From assembly GCA_028023455.1 (NCBI GenBank), contig JAQFVV010012396.1, forward strand, positions 24,321,330-24,385,329: a stretch of 64,000 bases of DNA. The letters run 5' to 3'. Position numbers and translations under genes: made by a program. This DNA is from Epiperipatus broadwayi. Its lineage: Eukaryota; Onychophora; Udeonychophora; Euonychophora; Peripatidae. Shown here piece after piece: positions 26,747 to 39,369 of this stretch. Positions within the stretch are counted from its first letter, which is position 1, and each line of letters starts with the position of its first letter. The notes under the pieces are model-generated. The model saw nothing but the letters and a program-made list of their open reading frames with translations, did no database searches and was not told the DNA's origin.

Positions 26747-27055
26747 TAATAACTGAAACACAGGTTTATTATATACCTGTGTCTATATATGTAATATATA
26801 GGGTATATGAACACAGACTTTCAGATGATCCATCACTCTCCACTCTATCTAACAACACCGATACAGATGATTGCCGGTTTAGCATGAAATACATATATTG
26901 GTGATTATTTATCTTTTCAGCATATATGTGCTTGAGTGTATTGGTGTTGTTAGATAGAGTGGAGAGTGATGGGTCATCTGAAAGTCTGTGCTCATATACC
27001 CTATATATTACATATATAGACACAGGTATATAATAAGCCTGTGTTTCAGTTATTA
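26747..27055. mobile_element. Foldback element with 119-bp inverted arms
   Basis: Arms of equal length at 26,747-26,865 and 26,937-27,055 are near-perfect reverse complements. A 71-bp spacer carries GATGATTGCCGG. Because of this symmetry the two strands encode the same peptide string (containing YVIYRVYEHRLSDD) in overlapping plus- and minus-strand frames, which shows the structure and is not evidence of a protein. The outer ends read TAATAACTG and CAGTTATTA. Confidence 0.88.
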
Positions 27056-27991
27056 GATTATTAAGGTGTTTTTTTATGTATTTAACTTTCACAAATTTTG
27101 TATAAAATTATTTAACATATTTTGAAAAATATTTATTAATTAAGAGCGTTTTAAATAATGTTAAGAAAGTGTGGGTAATCCAATATCACATTGCATAAAA
27201 GTCATTCTAAAAAAGTCATAACAATGCTTATGTCAAGAAAGTGATTTTAAAAGATCTTAATATATATTAAAAGAGATAAAAACATACCAACTTTTGTAGT
27301 ATTAAGGCCTAATTTATTCATACAACCAAATAGTCTAACAGTTAAACCTAACCATGTCTGGTTAGAAATTAATAAAGTAGGAAGGAATCTTAATTGCTAG
27401 ATTCTTTTCCAAAGTCTTACTAATGTATCCACAAAGATTCCATCTATATTCAGCAAAAATAATAGTCATCTTAACAATGATTGTATAATAAAATTTCATT
27501 GAGAAATTTAAAAAGACATTTTACTTACAAATAAGAACAAGCCTACCATTAATGAAGGAAGGCCTACTTTTTACTTCTCTATATGAATCACCCAAACATA
27601 ACATGTGGTTTCAAGAACTATTTTATTATAATGTAATTAATAAATGAGGACAATAGTCTTTCGTTTAAGTAAGGCCTAAAATTCATCTTATTAGAATTTT
27701 AATTGTCTTTTGAACATTTTGAATTTTATTAACTTTGAGAATATCTAAATAAAGAACTGTTTACAAAGTCTTTAACATAATTGAACATTTAGTTGAATTT
27801 TAATAAAAGCCAAATGATATTTTTCATATATATTTATTATATTATACTATGTTTTCTTTTTTTATTAATATTTAGAACTCCCAAAGAAATATTGTCATGT
27901 CAAGTAATTTTTTTTAATCAAATATTTTATATGTACACATAAATACATTCAATAGTATGTCAGGGATCTATATAGGTAGTTCGTAATTATG

Positions 27992-27993
<2 letters not shown>

Positions 27994-28082
<89 letters not shown>
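27994..28082. repeat. (TA)n microsatellite, about 89 bp
   Basis: An uninterrupted TA run, seen directly. Confidence 0.97.
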
Positions 28083-28085
<3 letters not shown>

Positions 28086-31000
28086 AGCATTACAATTTAG
28101 TCACTAGCTAAAATTTATAGTAATGTGCATGTGAGGAAATGTAAAACCAAAAACCATCATCACATTTTTATATAACAATAAATGAAGCTGTAGGGCATCC
28201 AAGTTTAAACCCTACAAGCTCCAGTTTTAAAAGCTTTAGACAGAAAGAGAGTGGGTCAACAATTATATTCTTTATTTGTTTGTGTGTTGATAGAAAGGTA
28301 ATACACACAATTAAACTATTCAATTTTTAATTTTTCTTTAAAAAGCAAAGTTATAACACATACGTATAGGCAATGTATGTGTAAACTATTTAATTGTTTT
28401 ATATTTCAAATATTCAACATTTTAACTTTCTTTAAAACTAACCTATGCTTGATCAATTCTAATATCTTATTCTATATTTCTATTTTGCTTTTCTATAATT
28501 GTAATTGGGATTTAAAAGTCACAGATTTAATTTTAAATATTAGGGTTATAATTGCTAAGCTAGCAATTATATATTTAATGTCAGTTTATGAATGATTTGA
28601 ATGATAAAGTATGTGTGTACATTACATACAGAAATTTACATTTATTAAATATTGAAAGAAAAGGAAGGGTTAAATCTGTCAAATTATTTTTTTGTACATT
28701 TTTATGTTAAAAGAGAAAATCTGTTGAATCAGATATCTATTTTTGTAGCAATTTTGTTTTTGTAAATGATTGTTTGTCACTTTGGGAGCTTAAGCTGGGT
28801 GGGAACTCTAATTTTGAAATTGTCTTATCTTAAGATTAGAGAAAATAAACTTCAATTTTAGATATTACAGATATACAGAAAAAAGGATTGTCTATTTTTT
28901 TAAGACAAAAGTATCTGAAAACCAGGTGTGTGATTTTTTTTGGGTTGGTCAAAGATAGCAATTCACTCTATCACTCTAATTGGGCAAGTTGACTTAAAAA
29001 TCAGATATAAAAGCAGTCTGGAAAATCAGTTGAGTTATTAGATTATTATTATTATAAAATATTGTGAGAGAGACTTTTTAAAAATTATTGAAACTAAAGC
29101 AGACAAACATTTTAGTTCTGCTAGATAAATTTTTTTTAAATCATTTTTTTATGAAGTTTTGAATGTTGAAAATATAAGAAATAACGGGGTAGAAAAATTA
29201 TATATATGTCCCATCAAGACCTGACCATCATGGAGCTGCAGATCATATAGGAAAGAAAATATGTCTTGTCTGAAAAATAATATTCTACACCTTTCAACTG
29301 ACCAGAGAAATAAGATGTTTTTAAATAGAAAGAAAACATTCACCTGCATTTAAAGGAGATGAATTAATCTACTGATAAATATTAATCATCAAGTCCAATT
29401 AATTGTTCCAGTAACTGAGTTTGAACCCCAGAAAAATTACAATATGAAAACAACTGCTGTATTTCATCCACGACGAGAATCATGCTGAATGGAAAAATTT
29501 AAAGTCAGTATAAGAATTTCTAAATTGTCCACTAAAGCAAATAACCTCAATAGAATCATCATCATCAAATGGTTATACACCTCAAGAAAGAGATTGTTCC
29601 AATGTAAAACGGAAATGGTAGCTGCAGAAATATAGACATTATACAAGACAAGTTTGAGCCCTTGGAAATTCGCTACAAACAAAAGATCGGTAATATGACT
29701 TTTTATATCTATTTTCTTTATGATATCAGAGTCTTAATAAATATTTTAGCAATAAAGTGGTATATTTTATTTAAAGAACTTTTAAAGACTATTCAGCGAT
29801 TAAAAACAAAAATTTCTTACTAATAATAACTTTGAGCTTCATAAATGATCTTGAATGTATCAAAATTATTTGTTTATTAATTTACAGTTATGAAATATTA
29901 ATGTGTAAAATAATTTTTTGTATTATTATTTTGGTTTTAAATAATATTTTGCTATTATGGGATAAAACACGCACATACATAATAATCTTTTTATATGTGT
30001 ATAATTGCGAGTGAATGTGAAGTAATAAGTAATATTAGAATATTAGATTATTTTGTTTCAAGTTAAAGTATAGCATTTCAGAGGTAGAAGGGAGGGGGAG
30101 AAAATAATTTAAAACTTGTTTCTAAAACTTGCTCTTTCAATTCTATTAGGCAGGATTGGTGTTAAACCACTACTATATGGAGAGTTTTGCTGTATTTTGA
30201 ATTGTCTTTCAATTCTACTAACATTTTTTTTAACATTCTGCTTATCTGTTAGATTATAAGGTATGTGTGCCAATGAGTGATTTTTTTTTTATATGAAATA
30301 CTTTTCTTGTGGATACAATATACTTTTGAAATACATTTATGGGAAAGGGGGAAGAATTTAAAATTTAATGTTATGATTTCAAAACAGTCGATTATGATTC
30401 TTGTTGTTATTGTTAATATATATTTTAATGTAAATATAGAATTTTTTATGTATATGTTAGAAATGCAGAAATAAATATTATTAAAAGAGGCATATATATT
30501 TCATTAAGTGTAGTCTTTATTAAGTGTGATCATTCATCATCAATGGTTGAATATTAGTGGTTTAAGATATGATTAAATATGCTAAGATTAACAATAATTA
30601 TGAATTTCTTTATAAAAATTAAATTTTATGTTTAGGCTTAGTCCTAAAGCTGTGGTTGAAACCATTGTCATTGTTGTTATCATTATCATCATCGTCATCA
30701 TCAACGTTTTAATTAATGAGCTGTTTAAATGTTTAAAGGCCATAAATAAATATTGATTTCATAATATTTAGTGATTTCTTAGTAATATTATAACCACCAT
30801 TTCATCATCTATTTCATGCAAGGATGAGTGAATTGCCATCCTAAATTAATAATAATCTGAGCTAGTAAAACTTATAAAAAAATATTGAAACACATTTGTT
30901 ATGCTAAGATCTAAGAAATGATTTATGTCTAATGAATTCCACTTTAGTTTAAAGATGTTTTATGCTTACTTAGATATTAGTGCATACAGTGATATGGCTC

Positions 31001-34000
31001 TAAAAAGCAAAATATTCCATGTTTATTAGAAATAAAGTACCAAAAATGGATTCAAACCTGGTACATGTGAAAAGGTTATTAGATATAACTGTGTCTAGAT
31101 TCAAATAATCTAGTGGCACCCTGCTAGACCATATTCACTTGGTATTTGTTTGGATATGCACTTGAACATCAAACCAAGAAATGAAAGTGGATAAAATCTA
31201 CTGTCTGTATACCTGAGCAGATATTTTATTGAGTTAGTAGTGTACTCACCTCACATGATTTCCATATACCTGAGTTATAATAGTTATTAATAATTTGTTT
31301 ATAATTATTGATATTGTGATATCTTGAGAAATCTATATGTTTCATTTAATCCAATGACCCTTAATATGATTGATAACTCAGTATGATCTTTTTGTTTAAT
31401 GGCCACTACTCAGGTATTCTTCTCATAATTTAATTTAAGCTACAATGCTTTTCGTTTATTAGTTACAAGATTTGTATTTGAATCTTTTCATAATTATTAA
31501 ATACATTTGGATCATTTGATCATCTTTATTAAGTTACAATGAATATTGAAATATTTGAGACTTTAACAATATTTGGATTTTTGACAAATCCAATGATATT
31601 TTAATATGCAATGGACCTTCTTGATTTCTCTTTAATAATATTTCTTTTGAGTCTCTTTAATAGGTTACAATATATATATATATTAAACAAACCAAAGGAT
31701 TACAAACTATTTGAAACAATTTTATTTTAAGGGGTAATTAATAGTATTCTTTAATTTGGTTTTTTTTTCCAGCTTTCAACAGCATTTATGAGATTTACCT
31801 TGATATTTGTTTATTTCCTTCTTGTAAATACCATCATAAATTACTGCTATGATAAGAATTGAAGTTATTAAAGTTAATAAATTATTCTTGCTTCTCCATT
31901 TCTCAGTTTTATTGTAAATAAAATAAAATGATTTTTTATTAATTTATTTTCATATTTTGTCTCATTTATCTTTTTCTTACTTATTAAAAGAGATTCCAGC
32001 CATGTGTTTTATTTAAAATAATTATTACATTTGCCCTGAGATCATAGATTATTTTAATATATTTTGAAATGAATAAAATTTCCTCTTAATTTTTTAATAT
32101 AGTGTTTAAATTTTTTTATATTTATTAACTGATACTGATGTAGAAATAAATTTCATTATTTATAAAAGGTCTCATTACATATGCATTGAATTTCATTATT
32201 TTAAAGATTAGCAAAGTTTTCCCTTTTCCTATGTTTATTAAAGATTAAAACTAGCTTTTCATTGTCAAACCTTCCTGAGTACCATTACAAATTAACTTCC
32301 ATTCCTGGGCTTGTCTGTTAGAAAAGGGCTCATCCAGCCATCATACCATTACAAATTATATATAATAACTTTGCATTGTCAATGAATATTTTTAAGAAGT
32401 GTGCTTTATTCATACTCATGCATGAATCTGAATTTTGTACACACAATGTAAAAGAAATATAGAGAACACATGTCAAAATGCAGAGAGATGTACATAATGA
32501 CTTCATAAAAAAGAAATCAAAATCAGAATATATGACTGAAGCAACAAACAGGTATCTTGATTTTATTCAAAAAAATTAAATGAATGAATTGATGTTTAAC
32601 TAGATATGTTCCTAGAAGAAAGGATTAAATTAAGGATTATTTCAATTTTAAACTACATTTCAAAATGTTACTACAAGATTTACAAAGAGCCTTTTGGAAA
32701 AAGAAGCTATGGATCAGAAAACTGGATTAAATTTGTTAAGATCATCATTCTGTAAGGTATTAAAATCGTAATGAATGTAAAAAACATAAAAGCAACTGTC
32801 TTAAATAAATAATAGCAACCATACTCAAATGTTTCTTTTTATATTTTATTGTCAATAACATAGAATTAAAGTCTTAAAAAAGGACAGAACTTTAATATTA
32901 TAATAATATGATTGTCAATATATAAATTATTTTAAAACGTTATCTAGAAAAAACTAATCATTATAAATAATGAATAAATCAAAGGCTTGTGAAAATATAA
33001 AAAACACATTTCCATTAGATTTATAAAGTATATTCAATATTTACAGTCACATAGTATATAAAAATGTTATAAAGCATAGAACAAAATAAGTATAATGCAA
33101 GTATTAAATCATTTATGTAGTTTCCATGGCTATGTTTAAAATTTTGTTTTATGGAAATAATTATATTTAGTAAATAGTGATTAAAAATCAAAGTGAATAT
33201 ATTTATGTTAAGAGTGAATCTGAATAAAAATAGGCATCTGCTATCCCAAACATACAATCACATAATGATCTTATAAAGAGTAATGATGAAAGTGATAGTC
33301 ATCTTTCAAAAGAACATTTCATAATATTTGCAGAATTAAATCAATATACTAAAAAAATTATTTTAAAAATTTTTGTCAGGTGAACTCAATAAGAATCCAT
33401 TTAGATTCCAACTCAAAATAAGTTATTTTTTAATCAACCTTTTATAAAATATTTTGATATATTTATAGATAATAAATTAGGTGTTTTAATTATACTGTTC
33501 TTAAATGTATATTGGTATTTGAGTTTTATTAATACAAAATTATATATATATTATAAAATGGTCCTACTAAATGTAAAGTCATATTGGTTGATAGATGAAA
33601 AGAATATGTTTTTAAATGTCAAATTTGTAATGTTAATAAATATGCATATCATTAGCAAAATCATTTGAAAATACTATTATAATAAATCCCAAATAATTTT
33701 AAGCTTAACACCGATTATTAATCTTTTTTTATTTTTTTTAAAAGTGTAACCTTAACCCATAACAGACAATTATTTGCTTTATCCTATGTAATTTCTCTTG
33801 AATAATACTACAATATTAAAAAATTTATATTGAAGATATTATATTTGCAGGTTGAAACAGTTTGCATCTTTCTTGCTCATTGCATTTTTTATCAAATAAT
33901 AATACCATAAGTGAATAGCTAAATAAATTGTTTATCTGAAAGAAAAATATTAAAATTTCTCAGAATTTAAAAAGAAATGCAAATTTTTACATAGATTCAA

Positions 34001-34032
34001 AATTTAAAATATAAATATAATTGGCACATGTA

Positions 34033-34098
34033 TTATAACTATGCTCTAAATATAACAGGAAATAATTATAACTATGCTCTAAATATAACAGGAAATAA
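34033..34098. repeat. 33-bp tandem duplication
   Basis: Two adjacent copies of a 33-bp unit containing ACTATGCTCTAAATATAACA, identical by eye. Confidence 0.88.
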
Positions 34099-34833
34099 TT
34101 AAAACTACCAATGAGTTATATCACATTTGCAATCCTATCACAACCATCCATCAACTTAGAAGTCATACAATCTCTCGGACTATATATATATATATATTAG
34201 AAACATACACTTTTTGAACAATTCATATAGCATATGTTACAATACAAATTCATATACACATTATTTTTAGAGAAACCCCAAACTTTTTTTTCTTAATTAT
34301 AATTCCATTACATCTTGCTGAAATATATAATCAAAGTCATGTAAAAAGCATAAATAATCATATGTTTCAGTAATATGTGATAGAATTGTAATTAATAAAA
34401 TAAAATAATAATTAAATTTGGTGTTTCTGTAGAAATAATGTGTATATGAAATCGAATTGTAACAAATGCTATATTAATTGCTTGAAAAAGTATATGTTTT
34501 TAACAAATGTACAGTCTGATAAATTGATTTTACTTGTGGGTTAATGAATGGTTAAGATAGGATTTCAAATGTGATACAACTCTTTGGAAGCTTCATTTAC
34601 TTTCTGTTCAAATTATATATAATCTGAGTTTTATATATATATATATATGATTTCATAGTACTATTTCTGGTAGCTTTTATGTTGTAAAAATATATTTAAA
34701 TGGCTGATGTTCCAGAAAATAAGTACTTTACTTAGAACTTCTTCTTTCTCAAATCATAAGAATTTGTAAGGTGAGATTTAAAGTCATTATTATTTTCATT
34801 TGTTATTTATTTCTCAATCTCAAATTCTCTTGG

Positions 34834-35290
34834 TTAAGAAGTAATCTCTAAAAGTTTTTTCCAAATATTTTTAATTTTTTTAATTTGACAATTTTTATTT
34901 ATGCTCTTAGATCTTTTAAAAATCTCTATAACTTTCCTTAGCAGTTTCTGGTCATATTGTTCAGTTTTTGCCAGAATATGGGTTTTATTAAAATTGATGT
35001 CATGGATAGTTAATTTAATGTGTGAATAAATGGCTGATAAATTGTATTTTTCTCTAACTGCCAAAATGTGTTCTTCTTTTATTATGTTTATTCTACAATT
35101 GGTCTGTCTAATGTAAGAATGTAAACAAACTCCACAAGGAATTTCATATATACCACGGCACTTCAAAACAATGTTACTATTAAAGTGTGGGGAAAAAATA
35201 ATGATTTTAAATTTACCATACACATTCTTATGATTTGAAAAAGAAGCTCTGAGAAAAGTAGTTATTGTACTGAAACATGAGCTATTTATC
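34834..35290 (-). pseudogene. Penelope-like element, GIY-YIG endonuclease relic
   Basis: This is the C-terminal end of a Penelope-like retroelement protein, where a GIY-YIG endonuclease follows the reverse transcriptase and nicks the target. The frame starting at the Met at 35,223 gives 129 residues with GIYEIPC (24-30), a second Cys at 33 and a YIRQT stretch (37-41) where the family has YIG. A downstream region with HILAVREKYNLSAIYSH-like and HDINF segments is also typical of the group. The same frame remains open upstream to about 35,290 (containing SNHKNVYGK), so the annotated Met is not a true start. No reverse transcriptase lies upstream, so the copy is 5'-truncated. The Gly-to-Arg change in YIG, explicable by one G-to-A transition, would be expected to damage the active site. 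The family call rests on motif recognition. Confidence 0.82.
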
Positions 35291-36129
35291 TATTATATTT
35301 ATATGAGAGGACCCAGAAGTCATACTATGATTCATCATTTATCAATAAGAATATTAGAATTAACACACACACACATATATATATACGCACACTATAAATT
35401 ACAAATGTAAATTTTTATAAAATATAAAAAAATATTTAATATTTAAATGATGTTATACAACTGATTCAATAATTTAGTTATTTTTTGTACCGTTTAATCA
35501 ATATAATCTTAAAATAGTTTTTTTTTATTTTATTATATATTGTTTACATATATAAATAATGACTTTTAAAAATACTTAGTTTATACAACATAATTAAGGT
35601 AAAAAAAAAAAACCAGAAAGCAAATTATTTTTGAAAGTAAATTCAGATATATGCAGAGTTCATCTTAATTTTAAAATTATCTTTATAAAAGTAATAATAA
35701 TAGACTAATTGTAGAGACACAAGTAAATTATATCAAAATTACTGTAATTTATCTATTGTAATATTTCAAATATGTACATATTCTGTATAAATTGAATGAC
35801 TAATTTTTGTCTTTAAATAAGGAACAAATGTTTTTTTAACAATATATAAATACAAAAACATAAGCATTTTTTAAACTTAAATAACATATCTAAAATGCAT
35901 TAATATTTTTTAAAAAAAATTAAACATATATAATTGTGTTTATTAAATGTTTATTATTAAAATTTCATAATAAAAGTTTGTTGTGTCAACAGTAACAAAA
36001 TAAATGTTTGTTTCTAGTACACAAAATGTTGCATCTCAGGCTCTAACATATTTTCTTTCCAACTATTATTTGAAATTAATGTAAAATTGTTTTGCATTTA
36101 TTTCATTTCTGTCTTTTTTTTCAGTAAGA
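35291..36129. other. AT-rich spacer
   Basis: AT-rich DNA with a short (CA)n/(TA)n patch at about 35,360-35,390 and no coding signal. Confidence 0.6.
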
Positions 36130-37650
36130 TATGATGTGATGCATGGTGATATTTCCTTATATGGAGTCAGTAACCTCTCAGCAACTATGCCCAGAGAAAC
36201 CTGTTAGCCACTTTGAACCTCTTTCCATTCTCCACCGCAAGTTTTCACATATTCTTTTATACCCTACTCCATCCCATTTCCACAACATAATCTTTGTCAA
36301 CTCCATGGCCTTTAGATCTAAAACTCCCTTATATTTTCCCAAACCCAGCATAAAAATCACAAAGCCACTATCTGTATAATCACATTGTTTATATTTATTC
36401 TTCCACAACTTCATTATTTGTATCTTTTCTGCTTCCATGTGTTTACATTCAATTAACAGATGCTTAATATTTTCTATACCTTCCTTACATAGCTTGCAGA
36501 ATAAATCACCCATATTTCTCCATTTACATGTATTTTCCCTTGTTGCTAATGATTCCATTTGAGCCTTAAACAGTAAACTGCTTTCCTTGCTATTATTCTG
36601 TTTACTTCTATAAATATTTTAACTCTTTTTACTCTCCATCCTAGCTCCCCATCTCTCCAACTTCATATTCTTTATTAATGCATTTATTCTTCTATCCCAT
36701 TTCTTAACACTAAAATACTCAACAATTCTCCTAACATAATCATCCTACGTTTTGTATAAGTATAAAGACAAAATTCTTTATCTAAATCTTCTGCATAATG
36801 CACTACCTTTCATACCCATCTTGTTGTCTGCCCTTTATTCATAATCCAATTAAATACTATTTTGGCTATTCTTTTATTATCCATAAACTGAAATCTACCA
36901 CACATTTTTATTTTGCTTTTTGATCTCTCATATAAAAACTTGATCATCCCATTTCTCCTTGAATTGCCTCCTTTGCCATCAACACTTCTGAAACTAATGC
37001 ATGTCTTCCAATTTCTCTTTGTACTTTTTTTAAGTAATCTAATATTCTTTTACTAACATATAATGCATCATTACCATATGTTAAACCCACTATTGCCACT
37101 CCCTTCCATACAATTCTAGTTACATCATATTTATTATAGAAGACTGTTAATTTTTTTTATCAATCTCTTTCTTTTCTTTGCTTCATTTATCAATTTTCTC
37201 TCCCATTCATCCAAGCAATTTCTCTGATTATTTAAATTGATTCGCACATAGTTTTATCAATTTACCACATTTAAATTTATACCCCCCAATAAAAATTCTT
37301 TGTCTTCTCTTTTCGTAATATATAATCATCATTACTTTGTATTTTTCTTCACTAAATTTAATTCCCATTTCTTTACCAATCTTCACACATGTCCTCAACC
37401 TAATTTCCATATCATCCCTTCTTACTGCACACAAAAAAACATCATGTGCAAATAAAAGACCCAACAATGTATATATTCCCTTATCACCCATTAATGGTAT
37501 CTCTAGCCTTCTTCTTAGTTTTTCTATTGCTCTCTCTCTCTCCATTTCTCTTAAATACAACAAAGACAAAATAGGTAACAGAGGATATCTTTGTCTTAGT
37601 CTCACCCTATTTTTAACTTTAAATGATTCTATATTTCCTAATTGATACTC
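36130..37650 (-). pseudogene. LINE ORF2 fragment: reverse transcriptase to C-terminus
   Basis: This minus-strand stretch reads as the second half of a LINE ORF2 in several frames. At 37,605-37,228 there is a reverse transcriptase motif B-like segment (LRQRYPLLPILSLLYL) and then FAHDV at 37,441-37,452, where the catalytic FADD is expected. EMGIKFSEEK after it resembles motif D. Between 37,230 and 36,600, in shifted frames, come segments resembling YGNDALYVS and AIQGEMGWSSF, which occur in the thumb/connector region of many LINEs. At 36,558-36,178 a C-terminal zinc knuckle appears (C-K-L-C-x8-H-x4-C) and the protein ends at SGHSC followed by a stop. A tail with ATCAC-type repetition follows at about 36,130-36,150. 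Frameshifts, stops and the Asp-to-His change show it is dead. Its clade is not assigned. Confidence 0.82.
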
Positions 37651-38147
37651 TGGAGTTTAATATTCATAGATAGTTGCTCCAGTTCTAAAAATTTTAGAAT
37701 CAAACTTCATATTGACTTCCAAGCAATAAGGAATTCAAATATATTATTTTACTAGCTGAAATAAAGCATTTAACTATCAGAAAATTTAAATTCTTAAAAG
37801 CCTGCTAAAAATGCATATAATATTGAAACAGTAAGATCTGCTTTGCAGATCTTCATTTCACCTTTTCTCACCTATTTCGTACACTCATACCTTAGTTTGA
37901 ACCCCAAACTATCGTAGTGTGTCTGCAATACGCTTCAATACCGAAAATCCCGCCTAATTTTAAACCACGAGTACAATGCTGATATTATATATATAACTCA
38001 TTCCCAAATAAATAAAAGATTATAGATTATGTATATGTTCACATAATTTTGATTTATTAAAAAGTAGGTTATATAAGTCGTAATTGCGCACACACTATGA
38101 TATACATTATAAAACATGTCAAAATTATAAATTGTTAAAGTTATTTT

Positions 38148-38160
38148 GTTTGAATCTATT

Positions 38161-38204
<44 letters not shown>

Positions 38205-38280
38205 AATAGATTCAAATCAAAAATATATATATGACTGTATATATATATATATATATATATATTACAGTCATAATATATTT
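38148..38280. repeat. AT-core palindromes within the 5' LTR
   Basis: There are two adjacent hairpins. TTTGAATCTATTTACATAT is mirrored by its reverse complement around a (TA)n core, followed by a pair built on ATGACTGTA/TACAGTCAT around a second (TA)n core. The corresponding place in the 3' LTR (about 48,585-48,630) has neither expanded core. Confidence 0.8.
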
Positions 38281-39365
38281 TTGATTTAAAATAAAACTCA
38301 TTTAGTAAATATTCGTTTAGTAAATAGATTCAAATATTGCAATTTAAAAGTAAAATAATTTTCGTTTAATTTAATAAAAGTCATTCCAAATATTTCTGTT
38401 AAATGAGGGACAATCGTTTAATTAGTTAATGTTATATAAGTTTATCTAAAAACAGCAGATGTCCACTTAAGGTTTTCTTTAATTAGTAAAAGTAATTTTT
38501 AATTAAATCTAGTTTGTAATTCGAATGTCAACAGGGAAATTAACAAAAGAAATTAATTAATGTTGAATTCCTTTAGCCAGTCGGATGGATTTAATTACAG
38601 CTGATAAGTCTGATATATTTTGTAATGCTACAGGGCAGTTCTATTGTTAAATTCTAATAGAAAAAGGAGGGTTTCTTTTGTTCTCCTTTATTCTAATGTT
38701 TATAAGAGAAATCATTCTGAGTTCTATTAGAGGGATCAAGATGGCTATGTCCCCTTGGAATAGCCAGCCACTGCTCCAGACCATCAGAAGCTATCACATA
38801 AGAAACCCCGGAACTGTTGCCGCTGCCAAAAATATGAACATTTCCAGATTTTGCTGTTAAATTATATAAAAACCTGCCGACCATCAATCTACCTAAAATG
38901 CTTCTCCAGAGGTAACCCTAAATTAACCCAAGAGCTCTTGGGATAACTAACATGCTATAGCTATTTAAAATTGTTTTTCTTATATTTCACATAACTTCAT
39001 TATGTATTTCTTTAACGTGTTTAAATATACTCAACATTTTGCTCTCTATCCTTGGGTTAATATTTTCTATTTGTTAAGCTTTCTGTTATTTTATTATGAT
39101 AATGTGTCAGAATCGTCTTTGACCGAGTGAATTATTCCTTTTGTTGAAAATAAAATGCTGCTATGAAGGCATATTTTAAATTTTTAAATAATTTCCAATT
39201 TTATTATCTTGCAAATCACTCGTTCGAGAGCGATTCATTTCTTTAATATATAATATAATCACATAGTTTAAAATCTACATGTTATTGATTTTAATCTAAT
39301 ATGAGAGTATACACGAGGTCAATGATTAAATGTGTCCCCTAATGCATGATTGTGTATATAAATCT

Positions 39366-39369
39366 ATAC
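39366..39369. repeat. Target-site duplication ATAC, left (inner element)
   Basis: ATAC directly before TGTAAC. It matches 44,501-44,504 and occurs only once at the empty site in the other outer LTR. Confidence 0.82.

Larger units (their letters stand above)
27056..34833. other. AT-rich non-coding stretch
   Basis: About 7.8 kb without a recognisable gene. It contains the (TA)n tract at 27,994-28,082, a small ATC-rich patch near 30,675-30,705 and a 33-bp tandem duplication at 34,033-34,098. The frames present are short and low in complexity. No tRNA, rRNA or protein-family signal was seen. Confidence 0.55.
37824..39369 (+). repeat. Outer element 5' LTR, first part
   Basis: Collinear with 48,171-49,521. 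Relative to that copy it has two AT-rich palindromes at 38,148-38,280 and about 215 bp extra near 38,430-38,660. The short frames here (for example 38,693-38,887 minus) lie in the segment CAAGATGGCTATGTCCCC... that is conserved in both LTRs. They do not look like genes. Confidence 0.85.

Noticed and set aside
28180-28225. Short hairpin AGCTGTAGGG...CCCTACAAGCT, considered as a microRNA precursor
   Set aside because: The stem is only about 10 bp and the loop is uneven, too weak for a precursor.
38693-38887. 64-codon minus-strand frame in the outer LTR
   Set aside because: The corresponding segment in the 3' LTR differs by indels, and no family is recognised; it is treated as repeat sequence.
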